Assembly: GCA_030141605.1 (NCBI GenBank)
Contig: JAQGDQ010000448.1
Location: forward strand, 64,001 to 128,000
Source: Tubiluchus corallicola
Taxonomy: Eukaryota > Priapulida > Priapulimorpha > Priapulimorphida > Tubiluchidae
Length of the DNA: 64,000 nucleotides
Direction: 5' to 3'
A program made the translations under genes and the position numbers. Position 1 is the first letter of the stretch, and the number at the start of each line of letters is the position of its first letter. The notes below the pieces were generated by a model that had not been told where the DNA came from, ran no database searches, and worked only from the letters and a program-made list of their open reading frames with translations. This document shows, piece after piece, positions 1 to 12,400 of this stretch.

Positions 1-463
1 ACTTTTGAGTAGAAGAAAAGTCCGTTATCTTTAAGCATAACAGTGTACTTGTACACTATGTAAAATGTAGTAAAAATTAATCTAATTAAAGAAGTTAAAC
101 TTGGATAGAACAGCTCAGGCAAACTTCGCCAAATTGGTTAGTTGTATTTGTTTACTAGTTCAGAAATTTCTAAAATATTGGGTGTCTGTATTTACGCTGG
201 CTGACAAGCAGAGAAGGTAAGTTACTGGCAACGCTCCCGGGCATGCGCAGTTTCATGTTAATCTGCGCAGCAAATAGTGCGCAATGGACCAGGCAAAGAT
301 GGTAGGTTGGGAGCGTTTGTGTTAGTTGTGATGCAAAATTTCGATTTTTGGGCGTTTGGAACACCCCCAAAATATCTTTCAGCCACTAGGGAACAGATAT
401 CTGACACATCCATTGCAGAGGTATATTTTGACATCGTGTAATCGATATATTAATCGAGTAAAC
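1..463 (+). promoter_or_regulatory. Upstream region and 5' UTR of ONECUT
   Basis: No coding exon is visible here. The ONECUT start codon is at 464. A short GC-richer patch at 235-290 contains GCATGCGCAG at 241-250 and CTGCGCAG at 263-270. These resemble NRF1 half-sites, which are common in CpG-type animal promoters. No convincing TATA box is placed relative to a start site. Calling this the promoter is inference from position and these motifs only. Confidence 0.4.
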
Positions 464-3400
464 ATGGAATCAATGGATGAACTGCCAGACTCCAGCATCC
501 AGGATGATGAAGATGAAACGAGTGTGTCTGTTCCCGTTACTGTCACAGATGAGTCGGGCGACGCTGTGACGTACACAGCTAGACGAGATGGGCGCAAAAT
601 TACTGTTAGTGTTAGTGCTGTTGTTAAAGCTGAAGTGCCACTGAACTTACCTATAGACGATGATAGACAGGTAGCTGACGTTGAAACACCAAATCCAAAT
701 GTGACAGTAGAACCGGTTGAAAGTGTTGACCAACCACCTCCGACGGTGAAATTAGAAAGCGATCCACTCATCAGCTCCAGTGATTTGCCATCTCCCGCAA
801 GATCTTCGGAAGATACGCCATATCAGGAAACAGTGATTGTTGCTTTACCAACGGCTGCAATGTTAGACTCAAATGAATTCAGAACGGCAATGGTAGATCC
901 TGCAGGTTACCATGCATTAAATGGCAGGATGTCACCATCGTATGGTTCTGGGAGTTATGCCACGTTGACGCCACTTCAACCACTCCCACCAATAAGCACA
1001 GTGGCTCCAATAGGCGACAAATATTTTCATCCTGGAAATGGTGTTACAGCTAGTTTTACGCTTATGCAGAACAGTTATAATAATAGCATCGCCATGGGAT
1101 TAAACACATACCAATACGACAAATTGACGTCGAACATTAGTTCAGGCCTTGGGTCGCCAACCCATCAAACCATGATACCAAGTATGGCAATGGTGAGCAA
1201 TGGACTAGGAATGCAAACACAAAACATTGGTTCACCATACAGTTACAGTCAGGGTGATTTACCATCACCAAAGTCACCTACAGCGTATGATGCTTACACA
1301 ACAGTCGCTGTAAAACGAGAAACACCACACAGTTTAACCACACAGAGTGAGCAAATTCACTCTCCCACATCACTGTCGAGTTTAAATGGCTGGCCGAAGC
1401 AGGAGCCAGATGACTCTCCTCCTCCTCCTATTACGTCGGTTACTCAAACATCGTTAGTGAACAGGGACAGGTTGACTCCAACTTCTTCTGTGTCGTCGAA
1501 GAACGGGTCAGGAGAAATGGAGGAAATTAACACTAAAGATGTGGCTCAGCGTATAAGCGCAGAGCTGAAAAGGTACAGCATTCCACAGGCAATATTTGCC
1601 CAACGAGTTTTATGTCGTAGTCAGGGCACTCTCAGTGATCTCTTGCGGAATCCTAAGCCTTGGAGCAAGCTGAAGTCAGGGCGGGAAACATTTCGAAGAA
1701 TGCACAAATGGTTAGAGGAACCAGAATTTCAGCGTATGTCGTCCTTAAGACTTGCAGGTATTTTGCTTTAGTTAGCATTATGTATCTAATTTGGTAAAAC
1801 TTAAGAGCTTTTAAAAACCATCTCATTTTTAATACCTTAGTAATGGTTATTGTGAGTGGTGCAGACAGTTTTTTGCTGTATATGACAGTATGGCTAGCAT
1901 AATGACAACAAACTTTAATGAACATTTCGAATGCTTTCGCTGAAGCGAAAGTTGAAATGCAAGTTGCTGCCTTATCCGCCTTTCATCGACAATGACATAT
2001 TACAAAAACATAGCAGATTCATTTTTAAAATTTTAAGTAATTGCTGGATTAAAATATTGATGGATGTGATTTTATGAATTACATCAAAAATGGGACTTGC
2101 TCTCTTTATCAGGTAAAGTGCTGCAAAATGTTTGCGAGAAGCCGGCACAGTCGAGCCCATCTAAGTTTATATAGGCTTACAGTGTGCTGCAAGGGTAATT
2201 TCAAAAGTTTGTCTTCTGTACTGAAAATTCTTTAATGTACCATATTATCTATATTACATATTATTCTTAAAAAAGCAATATTTTTAATTTCAACATTTTA
2301 TTCCTTAGGTCATTTTTGGCTTCTGTTTTCATTTAACTAAAGTTATTCAAAAATGACACCAGAGTCAAGACTGTGCATGTACCTGTTGGCACAGCCTTTA
2401 TTAAACGTTTGGCAATATATGGCAACAGTGCATTGACATTTGTAGGTGAGCACGTGTGAGTAGACACAATTTTTATATAACTGCTTATCTCACCATTTTC
2501 ACCTGGAACCTTTTGCTAACATTCCATTACCTGCAGAAATTTCAGGCTCAAAATTAATAAAAAAGTCTAAATATAATTAGTTACAATCACTCAAGCAGTT
2601 TTGCATGAACAGTCTAACAATGGAAATACTAAATTTGGTTGGCCAGCTATAAGGAATGGACTTTGGACTGTCTTGAGCATTGAAAGATGCTGTGGCCTAG
2701 TGGTCTGGGACACATTTAATGTGTGCAGAAAGCCCAAGTTCAAACCCAGGTTTAATCCCAACTTTTTTACGTTTTCTTTTCGTGTAGTTGTGGTCAGAAT
2801 TTAGTTCATTGTGGCTTTGTAATATCATTTACATATCTGCATTGATTTAATATAATGTACAGTAAAATACAGGTTTGTTAGTACAGAAAAGATGCACTCA
2901 TGGTTTAAAAATCTAGGAGTTAGAACGATAGTTTATATGATATTTCAGAATGCTGTAGAATGTGAATTAATTTAAAAAATGATTGTTTGTGCACGAAAAT
3001 AAGAACACCTGAAACATTTCGTGCACCACCAATCGGAAATGGAATTATAGCTTGTTCAGCACCTACTAGTAAGCGTTATTTTTAAAAATAGAACGTAAGC
3101 TTCAAAAGAAATTGCAAGCTGTTTGAATTTTTTTCATGTTATTGTAACGCAATGTTATTTGTGGCCACTTTAAATTTTGTGCTCTGCGGAAAGTAGACTG
3201 AATAGGTTCTTGTTTTTTCTTCTGTGTGCTCAACGCATCAAGGAGCAAGTAAAAGTTGCCACCAGACTTAATGTGTAGATACTGCCACAGTTTACTCAAT
3301 TCTTTTTAAATATGTTAAAAATAACACATTTAAATGGATAGCCAATGGCCATAAATTGATTTCACAACTTCACTGCGTTTCTAAAAAGCTAACATGCCAT

Positions 3401-6400
3401 TCGTGAATCTATTTCAACATAATGGAAACACAGTCAGTTAGACGGGAGAAAATTGCGTTGGCCTTTTTCTCAAAGAGCACACAGAGCAGCACTGCATGTG
3501 GCTGCTAGGATGCAAATGGTGGAAACGCTTTACAGTGTGCCTCGGCTTCTTCCTAAGCTGAAGCCATCATGTACAGTAGTAGTTATACAACAAAATGGAA
3601 GCTCTGTGTTAGCCAGGCTGATAGACTGGCTGTGTTGCGGATGCTGTACCACGTCTTTGAATAAAACGCTCTTTATGGCTACATTAAAACTGTTTTAATA
3701 TTCATAATAACTGCCGTACTACGGCTTCTGGAATAACTCACTCTCGTTATTTGTAAATTGATAATTTATGAGAAAGTCGATATAATAATGAGGGTTATGC
3801 TGTCTGTTAGGTTAGCAAAGTATATATTAACGACAGTAAGCTGTACGTTTCGTTCCTCTTAAGTGGCAGTTTGTATTGGGGTTTTGTTGTCTACTTGTCT
3901 ATACTACGCAGTGATTATGTACATTGGCAATATTTTTAATTTGACATCTTTAATCTGACTATAGCAACAGTAAAAAAATTAGTATTCAACAAAAAGAAAA
4001 TGACTTTGGAATTTCACGGTTGTTGCTCATGTGTTAGTTGTTTTACTTGATGATGTGTTTTTGATGTTTTTGATTGATTTCTGAAATCGTGTTATGAAGT
4101 TTTTGACTGTCGAACATATTTTGTGCAATAAGTTTTTTCGGCTATATAAATTCTTTAATAAAAGTTATAATACAGTTTTAAATGTTCTTTTGAAAAAATG
4201 GCTTAACGTTAAAAATACATGTAATTAGTGTTTGCCACCCGGTGTCAGACTATACAGACATGTTCGATAATACTATTTCCAATGATTGATATGATGACGC
4301 TTTATTGACGAGTGATTATACAAGTAGTAAATTTAGATTTTACCATTATAGTGATGGTATGATTAGAGTTAAACGATCCAACGTTTATTGAGTTTGATTG
4401 CTCTTTAAATCAGGGAACAGTTTTCATTTTGTTGAATGTTACGCCTGGGTGCTGCTGAAAATGTTAGGCCTAGTGTTCGCCCCTCTGTATGAGGGTAGTC
4501 TCTTTGTGTGTGGACTAGCAAACGGTAGAGTAGCTGCCGTACCGTTACAAAACCGCTGTAGGTGTAGGTTGCAGTCTTGACCTGGGCTAGATGAACTGCC
4601 GTTCCGTTCATTTACAGCTGCCAAGGGAACAATAACTCAGCATTTGTCCATTATTATGTTCACGTGCATCAATGCATACTGACAGCGCACTCATTATGAG
4701 CCTACAATAAAATTAACGCTCTACAGTTTAAGCGCAAAACAGGGAAGCTGCTTTGATACGTTATAATCGACTGCCACGCTACACAATGTTATGAGAACAC
4801 TCGGAGATTCTGAGATTGTAGAGAAATTCTGCAAAAAACTAAAAAAAGGACAGTCACACCGTGAAATAGAATAAAGATATTAAAAGTAGTGTCGATAAGA
4901 GTTAATATTTTTGGACAACGTTGTATGGCGATGGCAGTAAAACACGCAAAAAATCAGTAATTTGTTTAAGTTCATAATTTCAACTGCGCATTATTTCCCC
5001 TGATGTTGATGCTTGGAAAGGGGGTCTTCTTTCTCGGGCACAACGCCTATTTTTGCGGAATGCGTTTTTGACAAAAAGGCGTTTGTCCCATCTAACTAGG
5101 TATGGTTCCGAGTGTGTAATGCTGAAAAACTAACGAAATATATTCCGAGGTAATACTTCTTCATTGTCGATCATTCTCAGAAAAATTTGCGTTTTCCGTT
5201 ATTTTAAAACACGTGTTATTTTGAACTTTATGGTTCTGATTTTTTTTATTATTCGGTAAAACACTTTAATCGCTCGCGTCTTTTTCTAACAGACTGATTT
5301 CAAATAAACATCTGCTTAGCTGAAAAGCTATGGTAAACCTCATTGTATTGTGAATGTAGCTAGTTCTACACCAGTCCAGTCCTACTGCATCTCTTATTTA
5401 AATGGAGATAGTTTAAGTTAGCTGCTTTGTTAGTTTGTGAAGTTTGTGAAAGTAGCGGTAATGATGTCATAAGATGACTATTGTGATAATAATGTGTGTA
5501 ATTTCTATGCTAATAAAGTATTTTAATACTAAAATTGAAAGTTTCTTATAAATGAGCAATAATATTTTCAAATTGTTGCACATTACATGTTGCGCTTTTA
5601 TGTGGGAAAACGCCCTTTGTTAGGCTGTAATGGTGAAAATACAGTAAGGCTATTCATATATTATCCGTGTTAATACAACTGTTAAATTTCATTGCTTTAT
5701 TCTGTTATTCAGGAGAATGCATGTAATATGTTAGATGCGCATTTAGACTGTTTGTCTACAAAGTTTTATTTAGTGATGATGACAGCAACAAAACGGCAAA
5801 AGTAACAGTGATAACATGATGACAGCAATAAAATTGATGATGACAATTACGGTGACGATGATGATGATGATGATGGTGGTTGGTGGTGGTGGTATGATGG
5901 TGGTGTTGGTGGTAATATACAAAGAATATAATGATTATGAAGATAAAAAATATGATTATTATTATTAACATAGTGACACTGCATATAATTTTAAGATACT
6001 TGATGAACATTATCGTTTTGCCTAATTGCAATATTCAAAACAGAAAGTGCGTGTGAGTCACGATATTCAATTAAAGTTCTTAAAGCATAATGAGCATAAT
6101 TTATCAATGAAAATAGATTTTATTATAAAACTAATTTGGTTTAAATTTCAAGTAACTTATGTAGCAATATAGCGTATATTTGCAATGGTGGTGCATACAT
6201 GTTACTAGTTTACGCGTACTACATGTACTGTATGTGGTTTTAAATTTTAATTTATTTGTATAGTAGCTTTCTCACTTTTATGAATGTAACACTAAAAGTA
6301 AAGATGTTAAGGATGGTATTTTTTGTCTGTCGCGTTTCAGTTTTGGCTGATTTTCGTCGAGGATTTGAACTCTGTCAAGATTGCTTTCTTTAGCTCGTAC

Positions 6401-9400
6401 GCTTTTCTGAAATTCTGGCTCTTCAGCTTTGTTCACTTGTAGCAACAGATGGTGATATTTCAAAGCGTGGTAGTTTAGTACTACCACGTGATGCAACACA
6501 TACTACGCCATATTTGATGAAGGCTGAAACAATGTGCCCATTTCATCCTAATGTGGAGAATGTGAGCTCTGAGTAATGGTTGCTGCTTATTATTTTTTCC
6601 TCCACTTCTCGCGTTTGAATATTTTAACTCAAAAAGTTCAAGCTGTACAGAAATGAGAACACGTTGTAATTGAACATAATGTTCTATATTCGATAGAAAT
6701 CACGATTAATTTGTTTACATATAATGTGTTTCTCACTCTTCTTAGTATCTTATAGTAATAATTGTTGGGCACTTAAGTAAAAACCTGTAGTGTACTGCAG
6801 TATGCGTTTTCGCTGTGCTGTGCTGTAAGTGCCTAAAGTAAGTTACATTACAAATTGGCTTTAATGAAGTCCGCCCTTTATGAGGTTAATGACTGCTAGA
6901 AGGGGACCGCTTCTCGCTGCATGTAGGTCTACTAACCTACAGTTTCAGTATTTAATTTAACTACCAGACGGAAGCTGCAAGTTTTGTATAAATTTAACAT
7001 TTATACCGATCAAAAATAGAGTCGAATTGGCATGTTAAAAACCTTCTTTGCGAGGGAGCTCGATACTGTTGTTTGATACTCTCTACTTATTGGGGCTGTA
7101 AGTGTGCTTAAACCTGTTGAAAATTAAAGTTTGACGATGTCTCCCTCCCCCAAAAAAGAAAAAAAATATTTCATTTCAGCTAGTCGCTTTTTCGGATTTA
7201 AATTGGTTTGTTTCTGTACAACCATTGTTTAATACTTGTGTCATGTTGTGATGTAGACTGTAATGCTCACCTAACACCGTCATTAGCACACGCTTTTTAG
7301 TTCGATATTTTGTGGTTCCGTTACGTAATATATGTACAGGTTATGTGAGATGTTTAATTTGCGAGATGAAATGCTTAACTATTTTCATTTGTTATTTTTC
7401 ATGCTTGCCTGGGATGTTACCTTCCGCACTGCATTCTCGTTCAGGTATGTTATTTTATTCTAATATTATTACTTTTTCGTTTGTTTATACGTATAGAAGG
7501 AGGTAAGATTAAATAAACCATCCAAGACCCAGTACACTGCCTACACATTTGTGTTTAAACTTTGTTGTGACTGTTTATTTTTTAACGTGCACATTTCACG
7601 TATTTTGAACTTGTCGCACATTTCACGTATTCTATCGTCTCACATCCCGTAGTTCTTCATAAAAAGCTTTTTGTACCGTACTGTGTGGACCGTACATCTT
7701 TTCATTAGGACTCGGGTAAAGGCGCGTAATAACATTAACCATTTAAGTTTATTATAAGAATTTGTAATAGGCAGTGATCCTAACAAAAAAATTATCTTGA
7801 GTGAAAATTGTATAAATTTATTACTGCTACGTGTCAGAGCTTGAAAGTTCCCGGAATGTGTATGGCTTCATCTGTAAAGCCATGAATTATCGATCCTGTC
7901 GTTTTGAATGAAGCAGGTCTTGTCACATTCAAGCAGGTGTAATTTATAGAGTGCTCCTGTAACCAAACTGTGAAGTGTAGCAAGCCGCATTACTGCTTGA
8001 AAGGAGAAGCATGTTGCATGTTCTTCTTTGCTATGAATAAAAGAGCGTTCATGATCATAAGCGCTATGGGAGTGTAAAGTGTTGAATTCATAGATGCATT
8101 TTTGCCCATGTTACTAAATGTTACTTCGCTCACTGTGCACATACGAATAAACTGTTAACGAGTAAGCATGCTTGTGAACTAGAAAGGGCTTACAAAAATT
8201 ACCCACTATCTAAGTGATCCGAAGGTTCCATGGTAGATCAAGCTTCACTTGCCAAACGCCCCATCATAATTAATGGGGACTCGTCATGCGAAAGCTACCT
8301 GATATTTACCGGCTCTTTTTCAATAATCAACGTGGACTATCCTTTAAAGGTGAGACACCGAGATAAATATCTGACTGCTTGCTATGTGTTTTAGTTACTT
8401 GAGTCAAGCAGCGCCGAACTGGTTGGCCGGTAGTGTCAATATTCATTCTGGTCAGTTTCATCCTCATACTGCCGCCAGCTATTTTTTTCGTTGACATGGG
8501 ATGTACACACATCCATGTCACACTACTGCTGGTTCACTGTCTTCGCCAACCGATTTCCAAAGTTTTTCGGCATTTTTTATATAAGCTGCAGCCAAAAAAG
8601 ATATTCCAGAAGAGCGGATTTTTCCTATGTGGTGGGACAGATGGGTGGCCCTAAAAGTGAACTAGCGTTACGGGTACATGGCTCCAAATATCCTACCTTG
8701 ATCATTACACTGCAAACGTAAGCAGACGATTGGTTTATTTCAGTGCTTATTTTGCTTGTTTTATTTTAGGAAATTCTGGTCATTTTCAGGAAAGGTGCTG
8801 TCACTTAAATGCTCACTAAAGACACTGCTGTGTTTTAACTTACGGTTATAAATTTAAATCAGAGGTTACCATCTCTTTAAGTGCCGAGTCATTATGTAAG
8901 ACGGCGGATTTGTTTGATTTTGGACGTTTCGTGCGTGGTTGTTGGTATATGTGAGTGTTGATCATGGGTTTCCAACCTTAGGGTCGCGAAGCATTTTTCG
9001 TGGGGTCGTGGGTTAGTCGAAAAATTCATTTTAAAAAATGCCGTTTTCATGAAAAGTATGTAAGTAGGTCATGTTTCCTTAGTATCTCGTTACATCATTT
9101 TGTTCTGGAAAGTGAAACTGGATTTCCCGCTGTAAATGCTGTGTACCAGTGCTTGATTTTCGGGGAAAATGAAAATGCGCGTTGTTCCATACTGTACACT
9201 TGTGTATAGTGTACACCGCCCGAAAGAGTGCCGCAATTAATTTTACGTCGGATCTCCTTGGATACCTATTGCATTGCAAAATTGGTCGCTGGGAAACAGG
9301 CGCAACCATCACATTAATTAATTAGTGAAATAGTGAATCACTCATTGTTCAATAATTTGTTGAATAGTAAGTTAAAACTAATAAATGTGAGCGATAATGT

Positions 9401-12400
9401 GCTTAATAATATAACATGTGATTATGTTCTTCATGCGGTCGCGATATGATGCAAGGTTCTGGAAAGGGGTCGCCGTCAACAAAAGGTTGGGAACCACTTG
9501 TGTTGGTACAATTGACCTCAAGCATGCCTTTTGTTTTGGTAGGTTCAGTTTGGTGTTTAGCAGATGATTTATGCTCGGTAGCCCTGGGAAGTTATAAGCT
9601 GCATTAAGTTTTCCCTTCTGTAATGTGTTTGCGATGGCAGCAACAACGCCATCCTTAGATACAAATGTGACACAGCAGCAGAGGACATTTGGTGGGAAAC
9701 TATGCACTTGTAATGCTGCAGTAATGCTGAAGTAAGTAATGTTGCAGCTGCTGAGTACGTAGCTACCAGCCTTGCTGACTGGCTTCACAATAATGCCTAT
9801 GTACTGCAGGTTCCGCGAGTATAACAGTTGGATTGTTGCTGGCTTTGGTTTTAGTGCTAAATTATAGGATAGAATTATTTCTGATGATATACCGTAACAA
9901 TTAGGAGCCGTCGCGAGCGTAATCGTGTAAAGGACAGGTGGCTTTGTCGCATGCTGCGTTTTTTCATCGGTGTTATTACTTTTATGAAGATTTTATAAGA
10001 CTTTATTATAGGCAGTATTAACAACAGACTAACAAACATGACGACATTTGGTTAGGAGTGTAATATATAAATTACAAATTATAAGTTATTAACAAAACAA
10101 CAAGTTGAAGTAATTAATCAAACATAGGTGAAATTTAATGTGATTATATATTAATTTTAGTCTGTGTTATGATTACGGTTGGATTTATTTTAAATAATTC
10201 ACATACTAGAGATACATATAAATTCACAATTTTATGTAATGTAATAATACAGACGTGTTTTAGTTTAGGTTTATTTTGGTAAAACACTCAAATGTATACA
10301 AATTACTATTTCTCTATTTCGGAATCATTGAAGCGTATATATAAATGAAAGGGTGTTCCAAAAGAAATTGTGCTCTAACACACTAACAGAAATGCTATTA
10401 GCATGCTAATATTACACCATACGCCCAATAGGTGTGATCATGCCAAGTTATATGGTAGGACAATTAGAATAATGACGTCATTGTGATGTCATAATGCAGA
10501 AGTCCAGATTAATTTTGCCATATTTGTTCTGTACTGTTTGCATTGGACACCATATATGTATCTGATGTCCAACCCAGTACGTTTGTCAGGTTTGCCTAAT
10601 ACCCAGGTCCTGTTTAAAAACATAGTCAATAATAATGTGTAAGTAACTAAGTAGCGGTTTTTTCTTTGCTGCTTGGAAACGCCGGGATTCCGCGAAACGC
10701 ACCCATTTGTGGCCTTGGCAATTAGCAGCAAAGTCTAATAAAATGTTGCCATGCACGTGAAATATGGCAATAGTTTTGGAACAGTCGAGCGAAATACATT
10801 TGGTATTTTCAAACATTATTCTGAATTTAAAACGAGAGGTTGTAGTCTTTTGCTGCCTGCTATTTTGTCTCCCTAGAAATTTATTTAAAAAAAACTGTAA
10901 TTGTTGATACTGTTTCGCATTGTCTTTTTGCGTGTCTTAGTAACTATCATTTAGCAAGCCGAGTTTCTTGTTCGTAAAAAGGCACCTAACGGTGAATATT
11001 TTTTATAGACATCTTTATAATTACAAAGACTGACCGTTCGTAAAAATGATTGTAGTAGGTAGATGCTTTAGTTTTCTGAACGCGTCATATGTGTCGGCTA
11101 CTATGACAACGGTCGAAGCAGGATTAATTACAACAAGAACAGCATACCCTGTGGAACGAGAAATCTTGTTCAAATATAAATGATAGTCGGCGATGAAATT
11201 GCAAAAAAAATGTAATAAGCTGCAATTGCATTGAAAGACTGGGATACCGCATTTCTAACTTGCGCAGTAACTGCAAATAGAACGGCAGCGGTATTTGTGG
11301 TCTATGTAACGAGGTTAGTCGTTAAATTCTTCGACTAAACAGTGCCAGTAAAAGAGCGAATAACTGATTTAATTACGGAATTCATTGAACTCTCTTTCTT
11401 CTGAATTAAGCTTTCAAAAATTAACAGCTTTTTATAGACGCTCTGAGAAGAAAAATTGTTAAAAAAGTGTTTTGGCTCTAATTTAAAGTGGCGAATATTT
11501 ATAACTCCCATGCAAGGTATAATTTCGTAAATTTTATTTTTTAAATTGCAATATTTGATGCGCTCAGTTCTGTCACCAACACAAAGCACAAGCTTTTGCA
11601 AAAAGTGCAGATAGGAATTGTATAAAGAAATTGCATTATAAGAATTGCATGCACATACTGGAAAAACAAGCTGATGGTCTCTCAAAAGTCATTCATTTTA
11701 AGCCCTTTCATTTTTTCGAAACTTCAGCTGAGTTCGTTAATGATACGGGCATTCTGCCTTTCTGATACCGCTTTCTTTCAGTACCTACTCATTTAATTGA
11801 AACCGTGGAACAACAATTATTGTGGCAACAACACGAGAAAATGCCCGTTTACTAAACAAATGTGATTATACAGCCACCTCAGGAGCACCCCTATTTTCGA
11901 CATTTACTATATAATATTATGTGGCTTCCTAATTATAACGTTGATGCTTTTCACGTGACGGTGGCTGAAATTTTCCAGCCATATCACCGCAGCCATCCAT
12001 CAGCTGATCGCAATTAGCACTCCTGAGAGCTGGGTTTCAAGAACTGGACGTCTCACTTGTTGTATCCATCCGCGACGTAATATCACAATTGCTAAACTAA
12101 GAAAAAACTAGGAAAAACAGTAAAGTTTATTAAAGGCTTGATACCTTGATAATTAGGGTTTGAGTGGATAGGGTACATTGTTGTCAAAAATCAAAATTGA
12201 AATGTGTTTAAGTACAGCGCGTTTTGCGAAGACATGGGCGGCTCGCGAGTCTCGACAGACATGCATGAATTATTGTTAATAATTATTATTTGCATAACTG
12301 AATTGTAAATATTGCGTGCGCGACGGGAAATCAAACAATGTTCCCTACTAGGCATTCGCGCTTCAAATGTAGTGGACCGGTGCGCTAAGACAAGCCCTGG

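Noticed and set aside
9378-9788. 136-codon minus-strand frame
   Set aside because: It runs through the right end of the hAT-like element, shows no domain, and its composition looks like translated non-coding DNA.
11335-11685. 116-codon minus-strand frame in the ONECUT intron
   Set aside because: There is no motif, splice context or repeat relation; consistent with a chance frame in AT-rich DNA.
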